Source: Choristoneura fumiferana (lineage: Eukaryota; Arthropoda; Insecta; Lepidoptera; Tortricidae). From it: a DNA stretch of 64,000 nt. A program made the translations under genes and the position numbers. The stretch is taken from NCBI RefSeq assembly GCF_025370935.1, contig NC_133473.1:3260056-3324055 (forward strand). Direction: 5' to 3'. A model generated the notes under the pieces. The model was not told the DNA's origin, did not search any database, and saw only the letters and a program-made list of their open reading frames with translations. This document shows, piece by piece, positions 22,075 to 32,300 of this stretch; the stretch's first letter is position 1, and every line of letters begins with the position of its first letter.

Positions 22075-22375
22075 ACGAGCGAAGTGAGGAGTGGTTAGTA
22101 TGAATTGTGACCATAACGCGCGAGCTGAGCGAGCGAAGCGAGCGTACCGCGGTAGCGGCCGGCGAGGGGCCAGAACCGATATGGCGGCGTATCATGATAA
22201 TGCCTAGGAATTTCATGATCTGCCTAAACGTCACTAGGCAAATCGTTAAACGGTGAGTTTTGAACGATATGGCGGATGTCCCTTAGCCAATTCATGAAAT
22301 GGCGCCATTTGACCATATGCCTAGGAATTTCGTGGTCTGGCGGATTTTACGGTCGGCCGCCGACATATTATACCT
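22075..22375. repeat. CpG-rich 'GCGAGCGAAGCGAGCG' repeat
   Basis: Contains CGAGCGAAGCGAGCG and two copies of ATGCCTAGGAATTTC (22199 and 22319). A shorter relative lies at 20090-20150. Confidence 0.5.
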
Positions 22376-22619
22376 ATAAAACAAAGCCGTGTTAGTTATA
22401 CCATTTATATCACACACATGTACAGTCGAGCAAATTGAATCATGACCCAAGGTGGAACCTCTGTGCTACTAATGTCATGTTGACATCTCATACTTTTATC
22501 AAGGAAATCATAGTGAAATTGATTATTAAAAGACTGTACTACAAAGATAACACTTGTGTAGCAGCGGCGCGGCCTCGTTGTTGCTGCTGACGTCTAGTTT
22601 GCGGCCTTATAAAATTTAA

Positions 22620-22960
22620 TGCCACGTTTACACTCTTGCCGAGACTTGCTAAACGTCTACAAACTCCAAGCCTATACAAACTCTTGAATGCCATTTACAC
22701 GTTTACAAGTGCGTTAGTGTATTCCGGACAGGTAGGCATGGCAGACGTAGATCTTGGCGTCTCGTAACGTGAGCGATCCTAAGCACGAGCCGGTATAAAC
22801 ACGTCGCAAGCGCGCTTGCCGCAAGCTTCCTTTGATCTGTGCTCAAAAACCGACACTGGCTCGGATCGGCGGCAAGCACAGGTAGCTCACGCAAGCCTAT
22901 CTAAACAGGGGCGTTTACACGCTTGTGCTTGTGAGAGCTTGCAAATGCAGCATCATAAAT
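22620..22960 (+). repeat. Divergent repeat copy B
   Basis: Partner of 21305-21660, about 1.3 kb apart, same orientation. Divergence is substantial but block order is preserved. Confidence 0.65.
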
Positions 22961-23700
22961 AAATTATTTTGTACCCGACTGCGGTGTATGTATGTCCGCT
23001 CGTAACTAAGAGTACTCAACGGCTCAACTGATTTTGAAAAGAGATTACGTTATCAGTACGTCTTGACAGTATGAATGTCATAGTGTAGGTGTACAATCGA
23101 GGAAACTGAATCACGTATCAGGGTGAAACCTTTGTGCTACTAATGTCATGTTGACGTTCCATACATTTACCAAAGAAGTCACAGCGGAAACTGATTACGA
23201 AAAGGTTCCACCCTGGCCACGTCTCTTTAGTCGCCTGCTAGTTTCTTCGACTGTACAGTCAACAACAGAAGTGGATGAGCAGTTACGGTGTCCAAAATGA
23301 TAAAATGCTCATCTTCTTTTGCTGTAGGTACTTACATAAAATTCTTAAATAATAAAATGGCGGATTTTATGCGCCTATACGAATAGATATTTTTTTCTTA
23401 ACCTTTATTGGTGTACAAATAAAGTAGTAATTTGGTTTTAGAAGGCAAATTGGAAAATAAAATTAATCTAAAAACTTTTGAAGAGAAGCCGAAAAGCATA
23501 AAGAAAATATCTCCAATAGTCTTGAACTCTGCTAAGCATTTGATTGACTCAAAATTTCTAGTAATAAATGGAGTTTTTATTTGAAATGTTTTTTTTAATT
23601 CAGTAGTACTCATTTAATTAATGTTCAGTAAACCTTCACTGATAGTAAGACCTGCCCTTAGGAGATATATTTTACTTGTTTTCTTTTAATAATCTTTCAC
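22961..23700. other. Upstream region of MORN4
   Basis: A missing 5' exon of MORN4 may lie here or further left, but I could not identify it. 23095-23250 has a GTCATGTTGACGTTCCATAC repeat also seen at 22440-22520. No TATA box is convincing. Confidence 0.4.
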
Positions 23701-23703
23701 CAG

Positions 23704-23899
23704 TGGTTGATCCAGCCGTGGTGAAGACTGGAGCCTACAAGTACGAAGATGGCACTCGTTACGTCGGCGAGTGGAACTGCAAGGGGCAAAAGCATGGGAT
23801 GGGTCACCTCGTGCTGCCTGATGGGACGAGGTACGATGGAGCCCTGAGCGGAGGCCTATGCTCAGGGCTGGGAGTCATGGCGTTCCCGGATGGAGCCAA
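23704..23899 (+). CDS. MORN4: MORN4 coding exon 1 (first visible)
   Basis: The acceptor is a pyrimidine-rich tract ending in CAG at 23701-23703. The donor is AA|GTGAGT at 23899/23900. The exon encodes the N-terminus and MORN repeats 1 and 2. The exon begins with TG in frame, so an upstream exon ending in A would create ATG and the protein would begin M-V-D-P. The frame stays open further upstream but holds no ATG there, only a TTG at 23676. An alternative acceptor AG lies at 23714-23715. Confidence 0.88.
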
Positions 23900-26800
23900 G
23901 TGAGTATCAAGCGTTGTGGCTTCCCATAACATTATGTTGAGTGGGGCCCACTTTATACTATTCGATGTTAATTTTCTATTCTTTCCCTTATTTATGAATT
24001 TAGCAATATCCCGGAATTTCAATTGAACTGCCAGATCTATGGATTACGCGTGCGAAGCCGAGGGCAAAGTCTAGTCATCTGACATTCTCTTTCTCAAGTA
24101 GGTATACCACCCAAATATCATCCTAAATTGTACTGCAAGAACACACTTGCTGGTTGTAGGACTTTCTGCAAGGTCCATCCAAACTGCTACCACCATCTTA
24201 TTCGGTAATCCTGTTGTATTTCAGTATGGCTATAAGACAGCCATGCACATAAAGTATTTTATTTTAGCGTTTTAGGCTGGCAATAATAATAATACAAAGT
24301 TTCATTGATGTACATATTTTTCCGCTAAACTGTCGACTTTATCGACAGATAAAGTACTATCTGCATACCTACATGATATACTACCATAAGGTGGCCGCCA
24401 CTCTAATTTGTATAAAAAGACCGTGCACGGTTGGATCGCTTATTATCAAACATAATAATATAGTTAAGCATAATTTAGTTTAGCCGAAATATTGAAAACC
24501 CTAATCATCATAAAAAAAAATGTTTTTATTTTCGGACAACTAATTTGGTCCATAGCATGTTAGTAACAATAGAAACTTTATAACTATGTTAGTATATCTA
24601 TATTGGTATTATTTATTAGACGCAGGAGCAGCGTGCAGCATGTTGAGCCTGCCAAGAACAGCACTGTCCTGCCTCTCTGCGACCACCTTTAGGAGACTGT
24701 TAGAGCTGCCTCTCATTCTGCGTATCAGTGAAGCGACTTTCTTACGCATAAGCGCATAAAAGTCGTCCACGTGAGCGTCAGCAAACATGCCAGAAGCACT
24801 GCAGTAGCGAGGAAGCCCCACCATCATCCTAAACAAATTATTATATAATATCCGTATGGAATTGTACGATTTTTGGATATAGTTAGTCCACAGACTGCTG
24901 CATTAAGCATACATAATTATGCATAAAATTCAAAGAGATGAACAATATGAACATTGAAAGCATAATCATAAATAAAAAAATAAAAAAAACACTATATTTT
25001 CTTCCAGATACGAAGGAGAATTCATGCAAGGCTGGTTCCACGGGCACGGGGTTTTCTGGCGAGCTGATGGGATGAAGTTCGAGGGCGAGTTCCGAGGCGG
25101 CCGCGTCTGGGGTCTGGGTTAGTAATTCCGCCACCATCCAATAGATGGCGTTTGTTGTTTAGGGAAGATTGGCGTTCGTCTGTGATGCCTGCAGTCTCCG
25201 TTTGTTTTGTTCCGAAATATAAATAATTTATAGCACATAAAAGTTTTCAATGGCTGATGAACCAGATCACGCCCTTTAGCATGTCTATCAACATGGTATT
25301 TTTTATTTAGAACTTCCTCCAATCATAACTCCAAAAAGCCATTGAATTACCCGTAGATTGGCTCACTAATGAGTTTTCCGCGTGGATTCCTCTCAAATTG
25401 TTTTTGCCCGAGCCCGAGGGGCTACCAAAAAAGTTAGAGAAGAATGCGGTTGAATTAACGTAACCCGTTTAAGTTGCTCCCGTGGTTTATGTTTGCGTAT
25501 CTCTTTAATATGTTCTTAGTAGCTTCACCTTTAACCATCACCTGCCCGCGAGCGGCGCGCACTCATTAACCTTAACTTAAATCGATCAACTTCATACTTC
25601 ATTGTGAAAGTACTGACATCGCAGCGGAACTTTTGGCAGGCCCCTTTGTTAAAGTTCTTTGGTGCCCTTAAGCGTTTTACACTTAGTTAAAAAAGTTTTA
25701 TTTCGTCTCTATTATGTGTTTTCAAGATTAATGTTTCGGGGATTTTTGGTGCTGCTTCCAGAGCAAGTTTTAAGTACATTACCTGCCAGAAGGCAATTTA
25801 TCATCGAATCGAGGTTTCCTGCGACAGCTAGCAATGATAGTCCAAGGTTTGGCAATAAGGAAATTCACCTCTTACGTTGGTATTTTTACAAAACTTTCTA
25901 ATAAATCACTACTTGCTGATCCGGTTATTAATAAATTAAACAAAAAATAATATATTAGCATAGCTGTTCAACGAGGAATCGCTGCCAGACTTTTGAGTAT
26001 AATGACACGGGCGGGGGCCATTTCTAGATTTAATTTCGCATTAGGAACTAGTTTCTATTTAAATTTTAGTTTAGTTATTTAATTTCTTCTTTTTTATTTA
26101 ATATACATAATATTTTTGCGTGATCTCTTCTTTGTTATATACGATAGATACGTAGATAAGCTAAAAAATTATTGAATTTACAATAATTTGCATTGCGCCA
26201 ATCAAAATCCTGAACTTTGCCTGATGCCTTTTGGCCACCAGTGGCCACCATACCACGGTATTATTTATTTATTATTTAAGGAACAGTTACAATATTAGAA
26301 CATTCCCACTTGCTCGTTTGCCATCCAGCCGAATAATAAAAAAAAAACCAAAATAGTAGATTATTGTCGTAGCCTGAAAGTAGGCAATTACTGGCTGAGC
26401 ATGAGTACTACGAATGCGAGTCCGTAATTAGATCTAATATCGAAGAAGCCAATGAAAGTAGGCAATTACTGGCTGAGCATGAGTACTAAACGGACGAGCT
26501 TGCGAGTCCGTTTAACTAATACGAAGCCAGCAATTGATATTCCAGCCTAGACTGATATAAAGCTTTTTTCAAAAATGGTGAATAATTCTGAAGTAGAATA
26601 AACTTTTTCTCAAAATATATTATAACATTTAATTTTATACCAATATTTTTCTTATGCTTTCCCGCCTTTTTTTCATTAAAAATAAAATGCAGGTGCATTT
26701 TACCGAAAACACCACAAGCTGTTTCAGACCCAATAAAAAAGCCCGGAGTTCCAACACAATATCTGATACCGGCCACTAGACTTGGCTGTACATACGACTT

Positions 26801-27199
26801 GTGCTAACATTTCTATGGCCTTTTTTACTGTAAAAAATAATTGTGACTGATTGCAGGCGCGCTAATTTATTATTGTCGAGCTAGCGCGCCTGAAATCTTT
26901 TATTTTTTTTTAATTTTTGGCTGACCTTAAAACTATGGACTTCACCTTCTGATATGTAAAGAATAATGTCAACTTTTACGGACATTTTTGAGAAAAGGTA
27001 CTTTACTGGCAGTTCGGTCCTTATCCAGACAATTCCACCCGCAGGTCTGGTGACATTCAGCGACGGAAGCAACGGGTTCCCGAGGAACGAGGGTTTCTTC
27101 CAGGACTGCCGGCTCGTGCGGCGCAGGCGCTGCCCTGAAGTCACCCAGAGGGCGCAAAAGGTCGCCTACATGGCAAGAGCGCAGTGCCAGCAAATGTAG
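23704..27199 (+). CDS. MORN4: Retinophilin / MORN repeat-containing protein 4 (three coding exons)
   Basis: Joining 23704-23899, 25008-25117 and 27045-27199 gives one open frame ending in TAG. All introns are GT-AG (donors GTGAGT and GTTAGT). The exon sum plus one base is 462 nt, so 153 residues if the first base of ATG comes from an upstream exon; vertebrate MORN4 is of similar length. Four MORN repeats are visible at about residues 20-41, 44-64, 67-87 and 90-110, with YxGEW/YxGxL/YEGEF/FEGEF starts and DG ends. A conserved tail follows, including SDGSNGFPRNEG (108-119), an arginine cluster RRRR (128-131) and QRAQK (137-141). Known of the family: Drosophila retinophilin and mammalian MORN4 bind class III myosins (NINAC, MYO3A) in photoreceptors or actin protrusions. 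That role here is inferred from homology. No signal peptide or membrane segment is seen. The gene converges on the elongase gene. Confidence 0.93.
24139..24250 (+). repeat. 5' part of the 54.8-kb repeat family (MORN4 intron)
   Basis: Matches 54845-54965: GCAAGGTCC, CTGCTACCACCATCTT, AATCCTG, AAGACAGCC. Confidence 0.55.
24609..24836 (-). pseudogene. LINE reverse-transcriptase ORF fragment (MORN4 intron 1)
   Basis: Reads FRMMVGLPRYCSASGMFADA then HVDDFYALMRKKVASLIRRM. I recognise this segment as the C-terminal region of a common lepidopteran LINE polyprotein. Truncated at both ends and antisense to MORN4. Confidence 0.8.
25008..25117 (+). CDS. MORN4: MORN4 coding exon 2
   Basis: Acceptor TTTTCTTCCAG ends at 25007; donor G|GTTAGT begins at 25118. 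It completes the split lysine codon of exon 1 (AA|A) and encodes MORN repeat 3 and most of repeat 4 (YEGEF..., FEGEF...). It ends one base into a glycine codon. Confidence 0.93.
25955..26120 (+). pseudogene. LINE ORF terminus (MORN4 intron 2)
   Basis: SIAVQRGIAARLLSIMTRAG parallels the frame at 20845, followed by AT-rich 3' UTR. Confidence 0.55.
26375..26488 (+). repeat. 36-bp direct repeat pair
   Basis: TGAAAGTAGGCAATTACTGG...AGTACTA occurs at 26375-26410 and again, identical, at 26453-26488. Each is followed by a variant of GCGAGTCCG. Confidence 0.85.
27045..27199 (+). CDS. MORN4: MORN4 coding exon 3 and stop
   Basis: Acceptor CCACCCGCAG ends at 27044. The exon finishes repeat 4 and carries the conserved C-terminal tail (SDGSNGFPRNEG, then RRRRCPEV and QRAQK), ending in TAG at 27197-27199. 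The open frame extends upstream of the acceptor, but only the spliced frame continues the family alignment. Confidence 0.93.
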
Positions 27200-27723
27200 A
27201 TACGATCAGGGCTGGATTTAGAGATCTGCAAGTCTTTGGACAATGAAGAATTGGTTTAAAAAAAAGACTGTTACAAATAACGGTTCAAAAACTAATAACA
27301 CCCTTGAATCTGAGCTTGCCTGACCCTAGATCATCGACATCTTTGTACCTTACGGCAGGCGCGGCGCGCTCCGCGATATAGGCACGCACGCTCGCAGTCT
27401 CTCGCTTGAGCGTAGCCTAAGGTATCGCCAATATTTGGAACAATTATATTTTTTCTTTTAGAAATATAAAATGTTACTCGCAAATGTGATGAAAAACATC
27501 AGCGACAGCACGGGCGGTACTATAATTACGAACATCGACTCATTAAAGCCCTGTCTTCGACTTCGGGCTTCTAATAGACTCTCGTTAGTAATTCCTTATT
27601 TACCGCCCTTAAGACACAATGTACTATTTTGTATCTGTTTTTTTTACCTTCTGGATATTGTGTAATTCTAAATTTACGTTTTATTTGCTATGTTTATGTA
27701 TTGTAATTGTATTATTATTATTT

Positions 27724-27858
27724 TATTCAACGTCATGAATAACTGATTACTTTTGTATCTTGTCAATTTAAGGTAATGTTTGAAAAGCCATACGAAATTG
27801 TGTAACGACTGAAAGCAACAAGGTACAGAAATGATCACTTATTTATGATGTTGACTGT
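27724..27858. mobile_element. Foldback MITE between the two genes
   Basis: AACGTCATGAATAACTGATTAC and GTACAGAAATGATCACTTATTTATGATGTTGACTGTAC are inverted ends. A related fragment is at 2690-2790. Confidence 0.6.
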
Positions 27859-28027
27859 ACAACAAGAGCATAAAACGAGCCATTTTACCCAAGACGTTCA
27901 TAAAGCCACCCAAGCCGGTACGGCGAGGGTAGATGGACACGTCGAGGGCAAAATGGGTTTAATGCTCGAGTTTTACACTCTGCTTTTCACTAAGTTTGCG
28001 AGGAAATTAAATAGCAACAGTGGAAAC

Positions 28028-28033
28028 AATAAA
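28028..28033 (+). other. Candidate poly(A) signal for MORN4
   Basis: AATAAA about 830 bases after the MORN4 stop; I saw no earlier AATAAA on this strand. A MITE (27724-27858) lies between, so the true 3' end may differ. Confidence 0.3.
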
Positions 28034-28593
28034 ATTATTCACTTTCTATGTGCCTTTTATTTTTACGCATTATTGTTATTATATAATTCTATTTTTTTTT
28101 TAATTTTATTGATTTAAATGTTCATTGATTTTTAGTTTTATATAAATTAAAAATTATTAAAAAAAATATGTAGAAACTTTTGTTTGTGGCTGTTGACACC
28201 TGATTACCTTGGTCTTAGACGAAGATTTTATTTTATGCACTAGATCATAAAAAGTCATTTTATGTCGCCTAAATACAGGATAAATACGAACTTTACTAGC
28301 ATTAGAAGTGAAAATCTTTTTTTTTATACCCTAAGACTTGTCTAACAAGCCCAAACACGACTAGGTCATATTGTTCTGTCTTGGAGTTCCAGTGCTTCTC
28401 TTCCGGCTCGATGATAAAAATCAATTCGTTCATACCATGTTGCTATATTATTATATTATACATATACGACTAACTACCAAGTTTCGTGTCAATACCATAG
28501 TAAGAAGTGGGTGTAATCAGGTCTAAAGATGCATTTACATACATATTTACATAGCTACAGGTAAAGCTAATTATAAGCGTGTAAGCAAGACAG

Positions 28594-28718
28594 CAGGGCT
28601 ACTACGAAACTCGAAGTTCGTATCGTACCGTCCCTTTTGCTCTCGTATTGAATAGTATAAAAGTGTCAGAGGGACCGCACGACATGAACTTCGAGTTTCG
28701 AGTTTCGTAGTAGCCCTG
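28594..28718. mobile_element. 'GGGCTACTACGAA' hairpin MITE
   Basis: CAGGGCTACTACGAAACTCG pairs with CGAGTTTCGTAGTAGCCCTG. 125 bp. Centre GTCCCTTTTGCTCTCGTATT...GTGTCAGAGGGACCG also pairs partly, so the whole element can fold into one hairpin. Confidence 0.85.
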
Positions 28719-29245
28719 CAGTTGCTGACCTGTCAAAATATAAAGGGTGTAATTTTGAACGTGATACAAAATAAGTGTTTCGAGCTCAGTTAATATTGGG
28801 TAATAATAATGAATTATCTCTTTTGTTGAAATAAGTCTAATGAAATTTGCGGTTTCCATACATTGTTCATGATTTATTACTTCAATAATGTATAGAAACC
28901 ACAAATTGATTTCGTTAATGATGATTCTAAACATAGGTAATACACCGATTTTCTGAAAAAAAATAATTCAATCTGATCACTGGAAGTGGGTCAAATTTTA
29001 CTTCCAAGATTTGATCCGTGCAAATATACATTACAAGTTATATAAAAAAGCTTGTAAAACGGTTAACGGTTTTTGCCTATCATTGTTCGTCCACGGAAAT
29101 ACCAAATTTAAGTAAAATATTTCACAAATTAAATACAAAAGAATACAAACCAATGTCATTTATTTTAAGCAATAAATAATTCTAAATAAAATAATAACAG
29201 TAAGTAAAACTTTAACATACATCACCTGGTCAGAGAGCCTAATTA

Positions 29246-29251
29246 TTTATT
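29246..29251 (-). other. Poly(A) signal of the ELOVL4-like gene
   Basis: AATAAA on the - strand, 52 bases after the stop codon. Spacing fits a short 3' UTR. Confidence 0.55.
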
Positions 29252-29303
29252 CTCTTAGCTACTAATTACAATTAAATACATTTTAAATACAATTGGTTTT
29301 ACT

Positions 29304-29387
29304 CTAGTTTCCCTTGAGTTTCTTGTTCGCTATAGTTTTTTCGTCATCAAGACACTGGCCGTACCTAACTTCCATGCATTTGCTTCC
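29304..29387 (-). CDS. ELOVL4: ELOVL4-like terminal coding exon
   Basis: Acceptor TTTTTGTTACAG ends at 29388. The phase-0 frame encodes 27 residues then TAG at 29306-29304. The tail is short and polar, ending in lysine-rich NKKLKGN. The KxKxx ending and exact phase support this exon although it is 3.7 kb from exon 5. It is too short to be found as an isolated open frame. Confidence 0.86.
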   Translation of the reverse strand, partial: GSKCMEVRYGQCLDDEKTIANKKLKGN

Positions 29388-32300
29388 CTGTAACAAAAAA
29401 AAAAGTCACATAACACTCACTGTAGAGTCCAATCTATTCGTAACAACAATCTCGTGCAAGATTGATTAATTAATTGAACATTCGTTTGTCAACTTAGTTA
29501 GTTCAATTACTTAAGTAACTGCTGTAAATTGTAAATTCTCTGGTCTCCGCGATACAGGCCCAGAGTCTAGTGCGGAGTCCGCCGATGAATCTAAATTGTA
29601 ACCTTGTTATATTTCAAATAAATTCTTTCTATCTTCATCTGTATTTCCTAATCAGGGTTCCGTGAAATTTGAAATATCACTTTATGCTACGGTTTTAAGG
29701 TATTCAATAAGATTTAAATGTAAATTTTGTTTTCACGCCCGTTATAACAAACTAACCACTATGCTTCAGGCCGGACCTTTGTCTACAGTGGCGCCAACTG
29801 GTGAGCGCGAAAACTGTAGCCCTCATTGCTTGCCTTTGGTCCCACACTAGTCACGCGGCGACCGGGATTCAGGCATAGAACACTTTACTTGATTTAAATT
29901 ATACTCGAAAGTATGTTTATGGGCGGTGGTGATCTCTTATCATCAGGAGACCCACTTGTTCGTTTGCCATCCAGTCGAATAAAATAAAATAAAAAATTAA
30001 ACAAACTTGGGTGCCTACTTCATCATCCCCAGCCTATATATGTACGTCCCACTGCTGGGCACAGGCCTCCTCTCAGAACAAGAGGGCTTGGCCCATAGTT
30101 CCCACGCGGGCCCAGTGCGGATTGGGAACTTCACACGCACCATTGAATTGCTTCGCAGGTTTGTGCAGGTTTCCTCACGATGTTTTCCTTCACCGCGTAG
30201 CTCGTGGTAAATTTCAAATGTAATTCCGCACATGAATTTCGAAAAGCTCAGAGGTGCGAGCCGGGGTTTGAACCCACGACCCTCTGCTTGAGAGGCGATA
30301 GGTCAAACCACCAGGCCACCACGGCTACATGGCAAACCTACCTACTTTGTTACAAAAAATGCCAAAAACCAATAAAAAGAAAGAAACTTAGTAAAACAAT
30401 AGACGCGTAGTTTTAATAGGTTAACAGTTACATTGGCATACTACCAGTGGCAATAGGAATTAATATTTTACTTACGCAAGCCAGACGACGAGAAAAGAGT
30501 GCGATTAATTGACTGACTGATTAATAAGGTATGCCTTTGAATAAAACATCTCGCAGTAAATATCGTAAGAAAAATTACGATATCCGGTGGAAATTGAGTT
30601 GTCGTTCATTTACCTACTGTTTAGGCTAGTCAACTCCAACTGTAGAATCTAATTGCTAGTTCTAATTTTGTTTTTAATGTGTTGATTAGATTACTGATGA
30701 AAGCAGATAATTTAAAAGATTTTTTATAATTAGGATGTGTGTCATCATTTTATTTTAGTCAATCTGCTAAAAAAAGTCTTCGATGCCCATATCTCAGCAT
30801 TTGGCATTAAAAATAAATTAATACGTGAACTCTTAAAACAATAACCTCTCTTTCTTTTGTTTTGACAGTTGGTTAAAGCAATATATCTCAAAAGGAAGAG
30901 CTTCAGGTATTTTCAATATCATCCTGGGCCTAAGGAATATTTTGCTTTCCAACCGACTGTTATTGGTTGGCTACTCTCTTGTGATCTTGTTTATTCGTAT
31001 ACCTAATGAAATTATACTTTCACCCTAAGAGTAAAGGTTCATTTTATATTAATATTGAGTGAATAATGAGCTTGCGAAATATACTAAACATAATGCTTTT
31101 GTAAATTCCAAGCTTTTGGGTGTCTGTTGGTGATTTTTAAAACCCTTTTTGCTTTGACAATCCTTTTTTTCTAACTGTACAATAAAATGTTTTTAAACTC
31201 CTCGGTTATTCATCAACTAGCTGTTGCCCGCGTTCCGTTCACGTAGAATTCGTTTATTCTACCCCGAGGGAGCTATGCAATTTTCCGGGATTAAAAACTA
31301 TCCTATGTCCTTTCCCGGGACTCAAAACTATCTGCGTACCGAACTTCATCTAAATCGGTCAGCGGTTTAGACATGAAAACGTAACAAACAAACAGACTTA
31401 CAAACTTTCGCATTTATAATATTCGTGGGATACTAGGTATTTTTATGATGAATGTGTTATTTTTCACCAATATGGTTGAGTTAATTTTACCGAACAGCCT
31501 TTGTATGGATTTTTTGATTTTTTAATTGAATTTAATCGCAACTTTGACGCGGTACAGTTTTAACATTTGTCAATGTGTGGAATGATTAAAAATGATGATT
31601 CAATTATTTGCGCTTAAGGACATTTTTAATGTGAGTACCTCAGTGTGAGTACCAAGTGTTCCCTTAAATTATCAAAATTGAAATTAAGTTTTATGATTCT
31701 AACCTCGTCGTTACCTTATAGTCCAAAAAATTCTACAGTAAAAAATCAAAAAGGTAGCCTTGAATCATGTGCATTCTGGTGCACACTGCCAATTTAAGGG
31801 GTCATCACTATTTCGAAAAAAAAAATCGTATTTCAAATCGGTGTCTAAACTACCTAAAAGTAAAACTCACTCAATAAGATCGTTTGTGAGATACTGACGA
31901 CCTTTTTTATAGTAGCAACGGTATGCTTTAAGATTAAATAACATGGAAAGTACAAAGCGGAAACAAACTTTCACTCTCATTATTGCGTCAAATTGGTTGA
32001 CCGCTGTGTTATTTTCATCGTTCTGTTACATAATAATTCTGCTCGCCAGCCCAAACTGTCCAAAGTGCATTAAAAAATGAGAAAGCTTACCAGATTTCTT
32101 ATATTTTGCACTACTTAAGTAATATCTTTTATGAAGAGTTATATGCGTAATTGTTTTAAATTGCACTCGTAAAAGAAGAGAAAGCGCTCTTTGCTTTATT
32201 TCATTTTTTTTTTGAAGCCGTGGTGGCCAAGTGGTTTGACCTATGGCCTCTCAAGCAGAGGATCGAGGGTTCAAACCCCGGCTCGCACCGCTGAGTTTTT

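Noticed and set aside
29785..29805. Possible retrovirus-like primer binding site (TGGCGCCAACTGG)
   Set aside because: No flanking LTR, gag or pol sequence seen on either side.
30007..30410. Open frames reading SHCWAQASSQNKRAW and similar
   Set aside because: These are read-through of the SINE; the same peptides appear at every SINE copy.
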